Part shown: in pieces, positions 1 to 7,731 of the stretch
How positions within the stretch are numbered: the first letter of the stretch is position 1
Layout: every line of letters starts with the position of its first letter
Source: Bacilli bacterium
Lineage (GTDB): Bacteria; Bacillota_I; Bacilli_A; RFN20; CAG-826
Assembly: GCA_024698065.1 (NCBI GenBank)
Contig: JAILRR010000056.1
Span: forward strand, 1-45,628
Reading direction: 5' to 3'
Length of the DNA stretch: 45,628 nt
Translations under genes and position numbers: made by a program
The notes under the pieces: generated by a model
Told to the model about the DNA's origin: nothing
The model's database searches: none
The model's input: only the letters and a program-made list of their open reading frames with translations

Positions 1-10
1 CGCTTATGAC

Positions 11-85
11 GCTCGCTTAGCTCAATGGCAGAGCACCTGGCTGTTAACCAGGGTGTTGTAGGTTCGAGCCCTATAGCGAGCGCCA
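11..85 (+). tRNA. tRNA-Asn (anticodon GTT)
   Basis: A complete cloverleaf is visible. The acceptor arm GCTCGCT pairs with AGCGAGC, the anticodon stem CCTGG/CCAGG carries the loop CTGTTAA with GTT at 43-45, and the T loop contains GGTTCGAGCCC. The discriminator is G and the CCA end is encoded at 83-85. Confidence 0.97.
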
Positions 86-90
86 TTTAT

Positions 91-164
91 GGCCTGTTGG
101 AGAAGCGGCTTAACTCACATGCCTTTCACGCATGCATTCATGGGTTCGAATCCCGTACAGGTCA
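91..164 (+). tRNA. tRNA-Glu (anticodon TTC)
   Basis: The acceptor arm GGCCTGT pairs with ACAGGTC (one G-U pair). The anticodon stem CATGC/GCATG carries loop CTTTCAC with TTC at 125-127, and the T arm contains GGGTTCGAATCCC. The discriminator is A, followed by CCT, so unlike the preceding tRNA-Asn its CCA end is not encoded and must be added after transcription. It starts five bases after the tRNA-Asn, so both are probably one transcript. Confidence 0.96.
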
Positions 165-179
165 CCTAATGGATAAAGC

Positions 180-212
180 AGGATTGATGAGAGTCAGTCC
201 TTTTTTATTTTT
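180..212 (+). terminator. Intrinsic terminator of the tRNA cluster
   Basis: GGATTGA (181-187) pairs with TCAGTCC (194-200), with one G-U pair, and is followed by a T-rich run TTTTTTATTTTT. Confidence 0.8.
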
Positions 213-259
213 GTGCTAGTTCATGACTGAGATGCCACAATATTGAAAAGGGGATTTTT

Positions 260-877
260 ATGAAAGTTCTTATTATCAATGGAAGCCCACGCCTTAACGG
301 CAATTCATCAAAGCTTACAGATGAGCTTATTGGCATCTTTGATAAAGAAGGCGTTGAAGTTGATCTTTATCAAATCGGGGCAAAAGCGATAAGAGGATGC
401 ATGGCGTGCGGATATTGCCACGAGCATGGCGAATGCGTTTTCAAAGATGATGTGAATGATCTCAGCAAGAGATTTGAAAATGAGGATGGCCTTATCGTCA
501 TCTCCCCTGTTTATTATGGCTCAGCGAATGGATCGGTTATCTCTTTGCTAGACAGACTATTCTACAGTTCGCATTTTGATAAGCGCTTCAAAGTCGGTGC
601 GGCCTTTGCCATCGCAAGAAGAGCAGGCACCACCGCAACATTTGATGAATTGAATAAGTATTTCACCATTAGCCAAATGCCAATTGCCTCTGGAAGATAT
701 TGGAACAATGGCTTTGGAAGGGAGCAAGGCCAAATCGAAAAGGATGAAGAAGGTCTTCAAAACGCTAGAGTGGTTGCAAGGAACATGGTCTTCCTCATGA
801 AAGCGGTCAAAGATGCGAAGGAAAAATACGGACTTCCAGAAATGGAAGAAACGAAGTTCACCCATTTCATCAAATAA
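260..877 (+). CDS. Iron-sulfur flavoprotein / NADPH-dependent FMN reductase family
   Basis: This is a 205-residue flavodoxin-like protein. Residues 8-19 (GSPRLNGNSSKL) form the FMN phosphate loop, and SPVYYGSANGS near 82 is the usual second flavin loop. Cysteines 47, 50, 53 and 59 make the compact CX2CX2CX5C motif that binds a 4Fe-4S cluster in iron-sulfur flavoproteins, so electron transfer between cluster and FMN is expected in the cytoplasm. The physiological partner cannot be read from sequence. The start at 260 has a ribosome site AAGGGGA just upstream. The next gene, a flavodoxin, follows after 15 bases, suggesting a two-gene redox operon. Confidence 0.88.
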   Translation: MKVLIINGSPRLNGNSSKLTDELIGIFDKEGVEVDLYQIGAKAIRGCMACGYCHEHGECVFKDDVNDLSKRFENEDGLIVISPVYYGSANGSVISLLDRLFYSSHFDKRFKVGAAFAIARRAGTTATFDELNKYFTISQMPIASGRYWNNGFGREQGQIEKDEEGLQNARVVARNMVFLMKAVKDAKEKYGLPEMEETKFTHFIK

Positions 878-892
878 TCGGAGATTCTGTTT

Positions 893-1405
893 ATGAAAGC
901 ACTAGTGATTTATTTTTCAAGGGCAGACGAGAATTATTTCGGCGGATCGATGAAGTACATCGAAAAAGGAAACACCGAGGTCGTTGCAGAATTTATTCGC
1001 GAAATAACTGGAGCAGAGCTCTTTAAGGTCGAGAGAAAGGTCCCATATTCAAAGGATTACATGACTTGCATCAAGGAAGCCCAGGACGAACAAAAAAGGA
1101 ACGAATTGCCTGAACTTGCCAAAGAACTAACTGATATCAATGACTATGACACCATATTCATTGGAGGCCCAATTTATTGGGGGACTTTGCCTCAGCCGAT
1201 GTTCACTCAGTTATCCAAGTTAGATTTCAAAGAGAAAACAATCATGCCTTTTTCCACCCACGAAGGAAGCGGTCTTGCCTCTATAGTGAGGGATATAAGA
1301 AAATTCGCCCCTACCGCCAATATTAAACCGGGTTTGGCCATTGTCGGTTCGAACGTGAATTCCTCCAAGCCATCATTAAAGAGATGGATTGACGAGCAAT
1401 TATAA
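893..1405 (+). CDS. Flavodoxin
   Basis: A 170-residue protein of the flavodoxin fold. It opens with the strand and flavin loop MKALVIYFSRADENYF, and has the second FMN loop GGPIYWGTLPQPM at about 91-103 and the late strand IMPFSTHEGSG. This pattern matches the stand-alone flavodoxins (Flavodoxin_4 type) of Bacillota, which carry one FMN and shuttle electrons. It has no membrane segment or signal. The start at 893 follows a GGAG site. It is probably co-transcribed with the iron-sulfur flavoprotein upstream and ends at a good terminator. A related flavodoxin domain occurs in the lipoprotein at 44177-45097, with the same YDTI..G.PI.WG pattern. Confidence 0.88.
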   Translation: MKALVIYFSRADENYFGGSMKYIEKGNTEVVAEFIREITGAELFKVERKVPYSKDYMTCIKEAQDEQKRNELPELAKELTDINDYDTIFIGGPIYWGTLPQPMFTQLSKLDFKEKTIMPFSTHEGSGLASIVRDIRKFAPTANIKPGLAIVGSNVNSSKPSLKRWIDEQL

Positions 1406-1423
1406 AACATTCCATTTGACCGA

Positions 1424-1453
1424 AAAGACCGGCTTAAAGTCGGTCTTTTTTTG
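1424..1453 (+). terminator. Intrinsic terminator after the flavodoxin gene
   Basis: AAAGACCG and CGGTCTTT flank a short loop, followed by a run of seven T. Confidence 0.88.
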
Positions 1454-1499
1454 GCTGGACATATTGCTTTTTTCTTTTTGCTTAGAGTAACCTTTATTC

Positions 1500-2621
1500 G
1501 TGAGCAATATGTCTAAGCTCTTCCGCACAAGGAAGAAGAAAATCTATTCTTTGGATGACGAACTCTTTTTCGAAGCGATGAAAGAGAATTGCCTTTTCCA
1601 TTACAAAAACAACGCCGAATATAAGAAAATCCTCGACAATTTCCACTTCGATCCAAACTCTTTGAAATCATATGACGACTTGGCAAATATCCCGTTTTTG
1701 CCAACGCTTTATTTCAAACACCATAACCTTTTGTCGCTCCCTAAGCGCAAATACCTCATCAAGGCCACTTCTAGCGGAACAAGCGGCAAAAACGTCTCTC
1801 TAGTCGGCTTCACCTTAGGTGATTTGCTCCGTGGCTGGAACATGGTTAAGAGCGTTTTCGCCTATCACAAGCTCTGGTCGCTTAGGCCTCACCGCTATAT
1901 CGTCTTTGGATATGAGCCACACAAAGGAAACGATAAGGCTATCGCCAAGACCGCTTATGGGTTCACTTTAGTCACCCCTGCCATCAGTAAGGACTATGCA
2001 ATCAGATGGACAAAAGACGGCTATAAGGTTGACCTTGATAATCTCGAGAAGAAATTCATCAAATATTCCAAAGGCAAAACTCCAGTCAGAACACTTGGCT
2101 TCCCTGCCTACACCTACTTCTTGCTCCAACAGATGAAAGACAAAGGCATCAGACTCAAGATGCCTAAAGGTTCAATCATCTCTTTGGGAGGAGGATGGAA
2201 ATCCTTCTATAAAGAAAAGGTCGACAAAGAGTCCTTCTATAAGCTTGTCGAGGAGGTTCTTGGAATCGATGACAAACATGTCTTTGAATTCTTTGGGGCG
2301 GTCGAACACCCAATCCTCTACACCGATTGCCGAAACCACCACTTCCACATACCGAATTACGCTCGCGTAATCATCCGTGACATCGAGACTTTAGAGCCAG
2401 TGAAACCAGGCCAGGTCGGTTTGATTAACCTCTTAACTCCTATGATGGTTGGCACTCCATTATTAAGTGTCATGACCGATGACCTTGGTATCCTTCATGA
2501 GGAGACATGCCCATGTGGCGAGAAATCAATGTATCTTGAAATCCTCGGTCGCAGCGGACTTGACGACATCAAGACCTGCGCTGCCGGGGCCGAAGAGCTT
2601 TTGAAAGGAGAGAAATCATGA
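1500..2621 (+). CDS. LuxE-like acyl-protein synthetase
   Basis: A protein of up to 373 residues resembling the LuxE acyl-protein synthetase family of adenylate-forming enzymes. In bioluminescent bacteria LuxE activates a free fatty acid with ATP, carries the acyl group on a C-terminal cysteine and passes it to LuxC. Visible here: the nucleotide-binding loop ATSSGTSGK at 89-97, the strand SIISLGGGWK at about 225, a CPCG turn, and Cys360 in the context DDIKTCAAG near the C-terminus, where LuxE carries its acyl cysteine. The start is uncertain: GTG at 1500 or the in-frame ATG at 1509; neither has a clear ribosome site. It overlaps the LuxC-like gene by four bases. The fatty-acid substrate is inferred. 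Confidence 0.85.
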   Translation: MSNMSKLFRTRKKKIYSLDDELFFEAMKENCLFHYKNNAEYKKILDNFHFDPNSLKSYDDLANIPFLPTLYFKHHNLLSLPKRKYLIKATSSGTSGKNVSLVGFTLGDLLRGWNMVKSVFAYHKLWSLRPHRYIVFGYEPHKGNDKAIAKTAYGFTLVTPAISKDYAIRWTKDGYKVDLDNLEKKFIKYSKGKTPVRTLGFPAYTYFLLQQMKDKGIRLKMPKGSIISLGGGWKSFYKEKVDKESFYKLVEEVLGIDDKHVFEFFGAVEHPILYTDCRNHHFHIPNYARVIIRDIETLEPVKPGQVGLINLLTPMMVGTPLLSVMTDDLGILHEETCPCGEKSMYLEILGRSGLDDIKTCAAGAEELLKGEKS

Positions 2622-3886
2622 TCCTTTATAAAGGCGAAGTCTACGAAAACAAAGAACAAGAAAGACTAATCTCCTCTTTGAAGGAGGATATGCTTTCGAC
2701 GTTAGAGAAAAACGAAACCCTTTCCTATAAAGCGGTTATCGATGCCTGCGACAAACTCTACCAAAGGGTCATGAACCATGAGTTTGACCATATCGTTTTG
2801 CCTCTTCTTGATATGGTGAACATGCCATATTCCCAATTTGAGAGATACGCCAAATACTTCTCAAAAGAGGGATTGCTCAAGAAGATCGAGTATGAGCTTG
2901 GTGACCTTAAAAACGGGAAACTAGAGCTCGATGAGGATAACGAAAGATATTACGAACCACTAGGCATTTTGTTCCATATTGCAGCCGGAAACGTCGACCT
3001 TTTGCCTGCTTATAGCGTGGTTGAGGGCCTTCTTGTCGGCAACATCAACATCCTCAAACTCCCTACCGGAGACAATGGAATGTCGATCATGCTCCTTCAG
3101 GAACTCATCAAAGAGTCTCCGATTCTCAAAGACTACATTTACGTCTTTGACGTACCTAGCACCGAAATCGAGACCATTAAGGAACTCGCAAATATGGCTG
3201 ACGCCACAATCGTCTGGGGCGGGGATATGGCCCAAAAGGCCGCAAGGACCTTTGTCGACATCCACTCCTCCATCATCTCCTGGGGACATAAGATCTCCTT
3301 CAGCTACGTCGATGAGAATGTAACCGACGAAGAACTCAAGGCTCTTTGCGAATCCGTATGTGCGACCAACCAGCTCTTCTGTTCTTCTTGCCAAGGCATC
3401 TATCTCAATACAGATAATGTCGATGATTTAAAGAAGCTAGCGAACCGCCTTCTCCCAATCTTTGCCAAAGTGAGCAAAGAGATGGGCACATTGCCTCTTA
3501 CGATGAAAGCGAAGAACACCCTCCTCACCTATAACGAAAAGCTTGAAGGGAATATGGATAAGGTTTTCACGAAAGATGGCGTTTCCATTCTCATCAAGGA
3601 AGATAACACTCTAGAGCTCTCTTACCTTTTTCAAAACCTGTGGATCAAACCTCTTAAGAAGAGCGATATCGTCAAAGTCCTTAAGCCAAACAAGAACCTC
3701 TTGCAGACTGTCTCGATCAATAGAGGCCTAAAAGAAAAAGAAGAGATAATTAGTCTCCTCGCCAAATCAGGACTGACAAGGATAACCGCTCTTGGCGACA
3801 ATTCACGAATGCTTCCAGGCGAAAGCCATGATGGGGAATACGCTTTAAGGCGTTATATCAGAATCGTTGAATCAATTAAAGGCTGA
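2618..3886 (+). CDS. LuxC-like acyl-CoA/acyl-protein reductase
   Basis: A 422-residue member of the LuxC family, an aldehyde-dehydrogenase relative that reduces an enzyme-bound acyl group to an aldehyde with NADPH. The N-terminal half has HIAAGNVDLLP (120-130) and GNINILKLPTGD (141-152), typical of the cofactor region. The segment NQLFCSSCQG (251-260) contains the catalytic cysteine, most likely Cys255 by comparison with the family pattern. ATG at 2618 lies inside the end of the LuxE-like gene (ATGA overlap), so the two are translationally coupled and probably form a complex. No luxD, luxA or luxB homologue is in the window, so the aldehyde must serve something other than light. A weak terminator overlaps the 3' end. 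Confidence 0.88.
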   Translation: MILYKGEVYENKEQERLISSLKEDMLSTLEKNETLSYKAVIDACDKLYQRVMNHEFDHIVLPLLDMVNMPYSQFERYAKYFSKEGLLKKIEYELGDLKNGKLELDEDNERYYEPLGILFHIAAGNVDLLPAYSVVEGLLVGNINILKLPTGDNGMSIMLLQELIKESPILKDYIYVFDVPSTEIETIKELANMADATIVWGGDMAQKAARTFVDIHSSIISWGHKISFSYVDENVTDEELKALCESVCATNQLFCSSCQGIYLNTDNVDDLKKLANRLLPIFAKVSKEMGTLPLTMKAKNTLLTYNEKLEGNMDKVFTKDGVSILIKEDNTLELSYLFQNLWIKPLKKSDIVKVLKPNKNLLQTVSINRGLKEKEEIISLLAKSGLTRITALGDNSRMLPGESHDGEYALRRYIRIVESIKG

Positions 3887-3912
3887 TTTGTCAGTCCTTT
3901 TTTCTTTTTTGC
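3879..3912 (+). terminator. Probable terminator of the LuxE/LuxC-like operon
   Basis: AGGCTGA pairs with TCAG-T-CCT (one bulged T), followed by a long T-rich run. The stem overlaps the stop codon of the LuxC-like gene. Confidence 0.6.
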
Positions 3913-3918
3913 GAACGT

Positions 3919-3960
3919 TTTTTATGATGAACAAAAAATATATAATTCACTGGGTGTGAA
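3919..3960 (+). promoter_or_regulatory. Possible promoter with short inverted repeat upstream of the first lipoprotein
   Basis: A perfect -10 box TATAAT lies at 3941-3946, but the -35 region is only T-rich (TTTTTA at 3919-3924, spacing 16). Immediately downstream TTCAC (3946-3950) and GTGAA (3956-3960) form an inverted repeat that could be an operator. The leader to the ATG at 4049 is about 95 bases. Confidence 0.4.
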
Positions 3961-4048
3961 TCAGAAAAAGGTCGACGAACCCTGCATCTAATAGTTTTCT
4001 TGAACAGTTTTGGTTCTTTAAATCGTCATATTGGTAGGAGAAAAAGAA

Positions 4049-4936
4049 ATGAAGCACAAATTGATTCCCTTATTCCCATTGGTATTCGTCATGGCTGCTT
4101 GTTCTTTTCCTGTGACTAAAACCGCAAAAGGAGGCGCCAGAACACACACCATCAATGCGAACATCGCCCCACGTTTCGAATGTTTTGATGAAGTTGCCTA
4201 CTTAGCCTACGCAATAGACCATTTGCCAGAAGAACCAGCGGAAGAAACCTCCGAAGAGCCTTCAGAAGTGCCTGCGACACTAGAAGATTCTCTTTCTTCC
4301 TCAAATGAGGAGATGGAGCAGTCAAGCACCGCTGGAACAACATCCATAAAACCAAAGCTCAGCCAAGAATCCTCCTCCCAGAGCGAGGAAGAGGAAGATC
4401 CTTACGCGCCATATTATGACGAAAGCGACCGACTCCACTATCCAATCGAAATTAAGAGCAAATACACTTTCAGCGACTTCACATACTTCGCTCTTTTAGC
4501 CGATGAGTGCCCATTCCTTGAAGAAAGAATCGGATGTGGCAATGTTGAGGGTTTGATTGTCAAAACAGACATCTTTGACGAGATGATGATCGTTTTAAAA
4601 AACGAAGATCGTTACTTCTCTTGCTTCACCAACGGTTACTCTTCCAATTTCCACCAATTCACTTACGATTTTAGTTGCCACAAATATCTTGAAGGCTTCG
4701 ATTTGGTGAAGGACGATAACAAAAAACACATCGAAGTCACTTTTGAGGAAGAACCGGAAAAACGAAGCTGGGACCGAGGAGACTTTTCGGAGTTTAACCT
4801 AACGAAAATCGATTTTGACGGGGTTAGCTTCCAAATCGAAAGAGAGAACACTTCGCGCGACGCTGAAGAAAAAGAAATCTCCGTTAACGAATTAAGAAAA
4901 TTCTTTGGCCTCGAGCCCGACCCGAGGTTCGAGTAA
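4049..4936 (+). CDS. Unknown lipoprotein with acidic linker
   Basis: A 295-residue protein that I do not recognise. The ATG at 4049 is chosen because GGTAGGAG sits eight bases upstream; a TTG at 4031 is in frame but would put extra charged residues before the signal peptide. Residues 1-19 are a lipoprotein signal ending in the lipobox VMAAC, so the mature protein should be anchored on the outer face of the membrane. Residues about 55-125 are a low-complexity linker rich in Glu, Ser and Pro. The remainder (about 130-295) looks like a compact domain rich in Phe, Tyr and acidic residues. The neighbour downstream is another unknown lipoprotein. Confidence 0.85.
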   Translation: MKHKLIPLFPLVFVMAACSFPVTKTAKGGARTHTINANIAPRFECFDEVAYLAYAIDHLPEEPAEETSEEPSEVPATLEDSLSSSNEEMEQSSTAGTTSIKPKLSQESSSQSEEEEDPYAPYYDESDRLHYPIEIKSKYTFSDFTYFALLADECPFLEERIGCGNVEGLIVKTDIFDEMMIVLKNEDRYFSCFTNGYSSNFHQFTYDFSCHKYLEGFDLVKDDNKKHIEVTFEEEPEKRSWDRGDFSEFNLTKIDFDGVSFQIERENTSRDAEEKEISVNELRKFFGLEPDPRFE

Positions 4937-4960
4937 AAAAGTCGTTTGCCGACTAAAAGT

Positions 4961-4992
4961 AAAAGAGAGGCTTCAAGATTGCTCTTTTTTCT
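4961..4992 (+). terminator. Possible terminator between two lipoprotein genes
   Basis: AAAAGAG (4961-4967) and CTCTTTT (4982-4988) pair around a 14-base loop, followed by further T. A smaller hairpin AGTCG/CGACT lies just before at 4940-4954. Confidence 0.45.
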
Positions 4993-5050
4993 TTCAAAAG
5001 ATTGCTTTTTCGAGGAAAATCATATTTGTTTCCCTAAAAAGGAGAGAATC

Positions 5051-6001
5051 ATGAAACTCAAAACATTTTCGCTATTCTTTATCGGTATCTTTGCATCCGC
5101 CACGCTTTTAGGGGGATGCGATGGCCTCATTTCCTTCGCTAACGGACCAAAGGCAGCCACAGAAAAAGAAGTGATTTATGAGAAAGAGCTCACCTCTTCA
5201 ACCGGAAAATGGTTCCTTTTGGATGAGAGCAAAAAAGCAACAAATACTTTCTTCGAATTCGATGGCAGCTTAGAGGCGATGACTTTCAAATACACCGAAG
5301 AAGGTGAAGAAAAGTTTTCTGGCAAGTATCAGGTTGCATACCGCGAAAACACCGGCGAAAACGGTTCCACTTTGACTTGGATGCTGTTGAAAGATGGCTC
5401 AGAGAAAGTCGATTGGGTTTATTGCTACGCAGATAATTTCGATTCCAAGGATTTTGCTCAGTTCACTACCATCAAAGAAGAAAGGGATGAAGGTAAGAAC
5501 GACGGAAGGAACTACGCCCACATCTATAGGATCAGTGAGCTCCCATACAAGATGGGGACTTATGTCCTTGAAGGGAAAGAGTTCAGAGAAGAAAAAGACA
5601 ATTATCGGTACAAGAGCCACTACCAAATTCCAGACGGGAAATACTCTTTGGACGAAGAAACCTACTTCACTTTCCTCATGCCAAAGCCATATTCATACGC
5701 ATTGTTCCATTATCAAAACGGTGATGAGTCAGTCGAAGGCGTTTATTGGACGGCGGATGACAAAAAGACAATCTATCTCTTTATTGAGCACGACCCATAT
5801 CAATACGTCAGGACCGAGGACAGAAACAGCTATGACATGACCTTCTCTCATGACTATCCACCGGATTTCTATCTAAGAGGCAGTTTCGATGTCTCTGGGC
5901 AGAGCCAAAAAATAGCTATCAATGACCTATATCACCATGACTATAGCCCTACCTCTATCAAAGACTCGACTTGGAAATTTGGCACCTACAACAAGCAATA
6001 A
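5051..6001 (+). CDS. Unknown lipoprotein
   Basis: A 316-residue protein with no family I recognise. ATG at 5051 is chosen because AAAAGGAGAG lies just upstream and because the first 20 residues from here form a lipoprotein signal ending in LLGGC; longer in-frame versions from 4946 would bury the signal. The body is rich in Tyr, Phe, Asp and Lys and alternates short hydrophobic and polar stretches, consistent with a mainly beta extracellular domain; several segments (KWFLLDESKK, YSLDEETYF, TWKFGTY) look like related strands, so an internal duplication is possible. It follows another lipoprotein in the same orientation and ends at a clear terminator. Confidence 0.85.
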   Translation: MKLKTFSLFFIGIFASATLLGGCDGLISFANGPKAATEKEVIYEKELTSSTGKWFLLDESKKATNTFFEFDGSLEAMTFKYTEEGEEKFSGKYQVAYRENTGENGSTLTWMLLKDGSEKVDWVYCYADNFDSKDFAQFTTIKEERDEGKNDGRNYAHIYRISELPYKMGTYVLEGKEFREEKDNYRYKSHYQIPDGKYSLDEETYFTFLMPKPYSYALFHYQNGDESVEGVYWTADDKKTIYLFIEHDPYQYVRTEDRNSYDMTFSHDYPPDFYLRGSFDVSGQSQKIAINDLYHHDYSPTSIKDSTWKFGTYNKQ

Positions 6002-6007
6002 GATAAG

Positions 6008-6034
6008 CCCGCATAAGCGGGTTTTCTTTTTTAG
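6008..6034 (+). terminator. Intrinsic terminator
   Basis: CCCGC-ATAA-GCGGG at 6008-6021, followed by TTTTCTTTTTT. Confidence 0.88.
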
Positions 6035-6073
6035 TTGAGAAGAGGGCAATAGAAGAATAGAATACTTCGCCGT

Positions 6074-7381
6074 ATGGTAGTTTTGATTGATATTCTATCA
6101 ATAGCGGCGATGATTGGGATGATTCTCCTTATCATCCTCCACCCAACTCTCAAGATCGGGAAGTTCCATTTCAGCACCTTTTGTTTCCCTTTGCTCTTGG
6201 TTGCTTTGGTATTCCTTATCTTCCCTGTCTTTGATAAAAGCGAACTCAAAGAAGCCTTATTCACAAACACCCCTATCAATCCTCTCAAGATACTTGTCCT
6301 TTTCCTTTCGATTTCGGTTCTTTCTATCGGCCTAGACAAATCCGGATTCTTTTCGACTTTGGCTTCTTGGTCGATTAAGAAGTTCCATGATTCGCAGTAC
6401 GCTCTCTTCTTTTCCCTCTACTTGTTTATTTCGATAACGACTATTTTCACTTCAAATGACATCGTTATTTTGACCTTTACCCCATTCATCATCTATCTCT
6501 CAAAGGAAGGCAAATTCAATCCCTTACCATACCTCGTGATGGAGTTTGTGGCCGGGAACACTTTCTCAATGCTTCTTCAGATTGGAAACCCAACGAATAT
6601 CTATCTTTCGACTGCATTCGGAGTGGATTTTGCCAAGTATTTTGAGGTTATGGCTGTGCCAACTCTCATCATCGGAGCCTTCTCAATCGCTATCCTTTTG
6701 CTTATCTTCCACAAGAGTCTAAGCAAGCCAATAGAGCATTTTGATTTGGAGGTCAAGAAAGTCGAAGACCCATTCTTGATGTATGTTTCCCTCATCCATC
6801 TAGGCCTTGCGATCATCTGTTTGGCAATCTCTAACGTCATCAATATTGAGATGTGGCTCATCACTTTAGGATTTGCGGTGTCGATGAGCGTTATCCTCAT
6901 CGTCTATTCCATTGTCAAAAAGAAAAACGAGGTTGGGCTTATCTACAAGAAACTCCCCTACTCACTCGTTCCTTTTATTCTCTCGATGTTCGTCATCATC
7001 ATGGCGGAAGATGGAACCGGCTTATTTGGCTATTTGGCCTCTTTCCTCAATGGGATTGAAAACCCTATCCTTCAGGGTTGGGCATATCTAACAAGCTCCA
7101 CCTTAGCCTGCAACTTCGTCAACAACATTCCAATGTCTCTTATGTATAGTAGGATTCTCGATGGCAATCTCGTGAGCGTCTTCAGCACTATAATCGGGTC
7201 AAATCTTGGCGCTTTGCTTACCCCAATCGGCGCTTTAGCCGGAATCATGTGGATGGGCATCCTTAAGCACAAAGGAGTCCATTTCTCTTTCGGTCAGTTC
7301 ATCAAATACGGCGCAGTCATTACTGGGTTTATGCTCGTAGGCGCTCTTGGAGCCGTCGCCCTTATCCCCTTCTTCATATAA
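6074..7381 (+). CDS. ArsB/SLC13-type anion permease
   Basis: A 435-residue integral membrane protein with roughly ten to twelve hydrophobic segments. Two features identify the ion-transporter superfamily that includes ArsB, NhaD and SLC13/CitM proteins: the motif TSNDIVILTFTPF at about 133-145 and the loop IGNPTNIYLS at about 170-179, which correspond to the TNDV and GNPQN-like substrate loops. A second half-copy (CNFVNNIPMSLMYS and GSNLGALLTPIG) matches the inverted repeat of the fold. The substrate could be arsenite, a dicarboxylate or sodium/proton exchange; no arsR or arsC neighbour supports arsenic. ATG at 6074 is used; the ribosome site is weak. Confidence 0.85.
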   Translation: MVVLIDILSIAAMIGMILLIILHPTLKIGKFHFSTFCFPLLLVALVFLIFPVFDKSELKEALFTNTPINPLKILVLFLSISVLSIGLDKSGFFSTLASWSIKKFHDSQYALFFSLYLFISITTIFTSNDIVILTFTPFIIYLSKEGKFNPLPYLVMEFVAGNTFSMLLQIGNPTNIYLSTAFGVDFAKYFEVMAVPTLIIGAFSIAILLLIFHKSLSKPIEHFDLEVKKVEDPFLMYVSLIHLGLAIICLAISNVINIEMWLITLGFAVSMSVILIVYSIVKKKNEVGLIYKKLPYSLVPFILSMFVIIMAEDGTGLFGYLASFLNGIENPILQGWAYLTSSTLACNFVNNIPMSLMYSRILDGNLVSVFSTIIGSNLGALLTPIGALAGIMWMGILKHKGVHFSFGQFIKYGAVITGFMLVGALGAVALIPFFI

Positions 7382-7383
7382 AA

Positions 7384-7417
7384 ACCGCCAGGGATTAGCC
7401 TGACGGTTCTTTTTAAA
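7384..7417. terminator. Terminator between convergent permease and acpP genes
   Basis: CCGCCAGG and CCTGACGG form a stem with one mismatch around GATTAG's loop bases, followed on the plus strand by TTCTTTTT. On the minus strand, A-rich sequence on the other side gives TTTT, so it may serve both genes. Confidence 0.7.
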
Positions 7418-7431
7418 AACTATGTTGTCGC

Positions 7432-7665
7432 TTATTTGGCAAGCTTCTTTTCGATCGAAGCAAGAAGATCGCCGACGGTCTTGAACTCAGCGAGTTCTTC
7501 TGGGCTGAATTCGATGCCATACTTGTCTTCTAAATCAAGACACATCTCAACAACATCGAGACTATCGAGTCCGAAGTCTTTGAGGGATTTGGCCTCGTCG
7601 ATTTTTTCAACTTTCATTCTTTCGCAAAATAACTTGCGGATTTCAATCATTTGGTCTGCGCTCAT
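7432..7665 (-). CDS. acpP: Acyl carrier protein
   Basis: A 77-residue acyl carrier protein. The GLDSLD motif carries the serine that receives the 4'-phosphopantetheine arm, and the charged helices around it (VVEMCLDLEDKYGIEF) are typical of fatty-acid synthase carriers in the cytoplasm. ATG at 7665 is chosen because GAGG lies eight bases upstream; an in-frame GTG at 7674 overlaps that site. It is transcribed alone, from its own promoter, and ends at a terminator shared with the permease gene. Length is normal for the family. In this window it could serve the LuxE/LuxC-like, FakA/FakB and PlsC-like enzymes, but that link is inference. Confidence 0.96.
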   Translation of the reverse strand: MSADQMIEIRKLFCERMKVEKIDEAKSLKDFGLDSLDVVEMCLDLEDKYGIEFSPEELAEFKTVGDLLASIEKKLAK

Positions 7666-7688
7666 AAAATGCACCTCACAATGTGCCT

Positions 7689-7717
7689 ATTATATGTGGG
7701 AAAAAGTGTAGGCGCAA
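7689..7717 (-). promoter_or_regulatory. acpP promoter overlapping the upstream terminator
   Basis: On the minus strand, TTGCGC (7712-7717) and a perfect TATAAT (7689-7694) are separated by 17 bases. The -35 box lies inside the stem of the terminator of the pilus operon. Confidence 0.7.
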
Positions 7718-7723
7718 GCGCTA
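7701..7723 (-). terminator. Terminator of the Tad-like pilus operon
   Basis: On the minus strand GTAGCGC-TT-GCGC(C)TAC folds into a hairpin with one bulge, followed by ACTTTTT. A second hairpin CCCTC-TAAA-GAGGG at 7726-7739 straddles the stop codon of the pilin-like gene. Confidence 0.65.
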
Positions 7724-7731
7724 CCCCCTCT

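Noticed and set aside
25..219. Open frame over the tRNA genes
   Set aside because: It covers both tRNAs and their terminator and has no ribosome site.
1500..3886. A bioluminescence operon
   Set aside because: Only the LuxE- and LuxC-like parts are present; no luciferase subunits or luxD are in the window.
6074..7381. Arsenite efflux pump as a firm call
   Set aside because: The fold fits, but no arsR, arsC or other arsenic gene is near, so only the superfamily is claimed.
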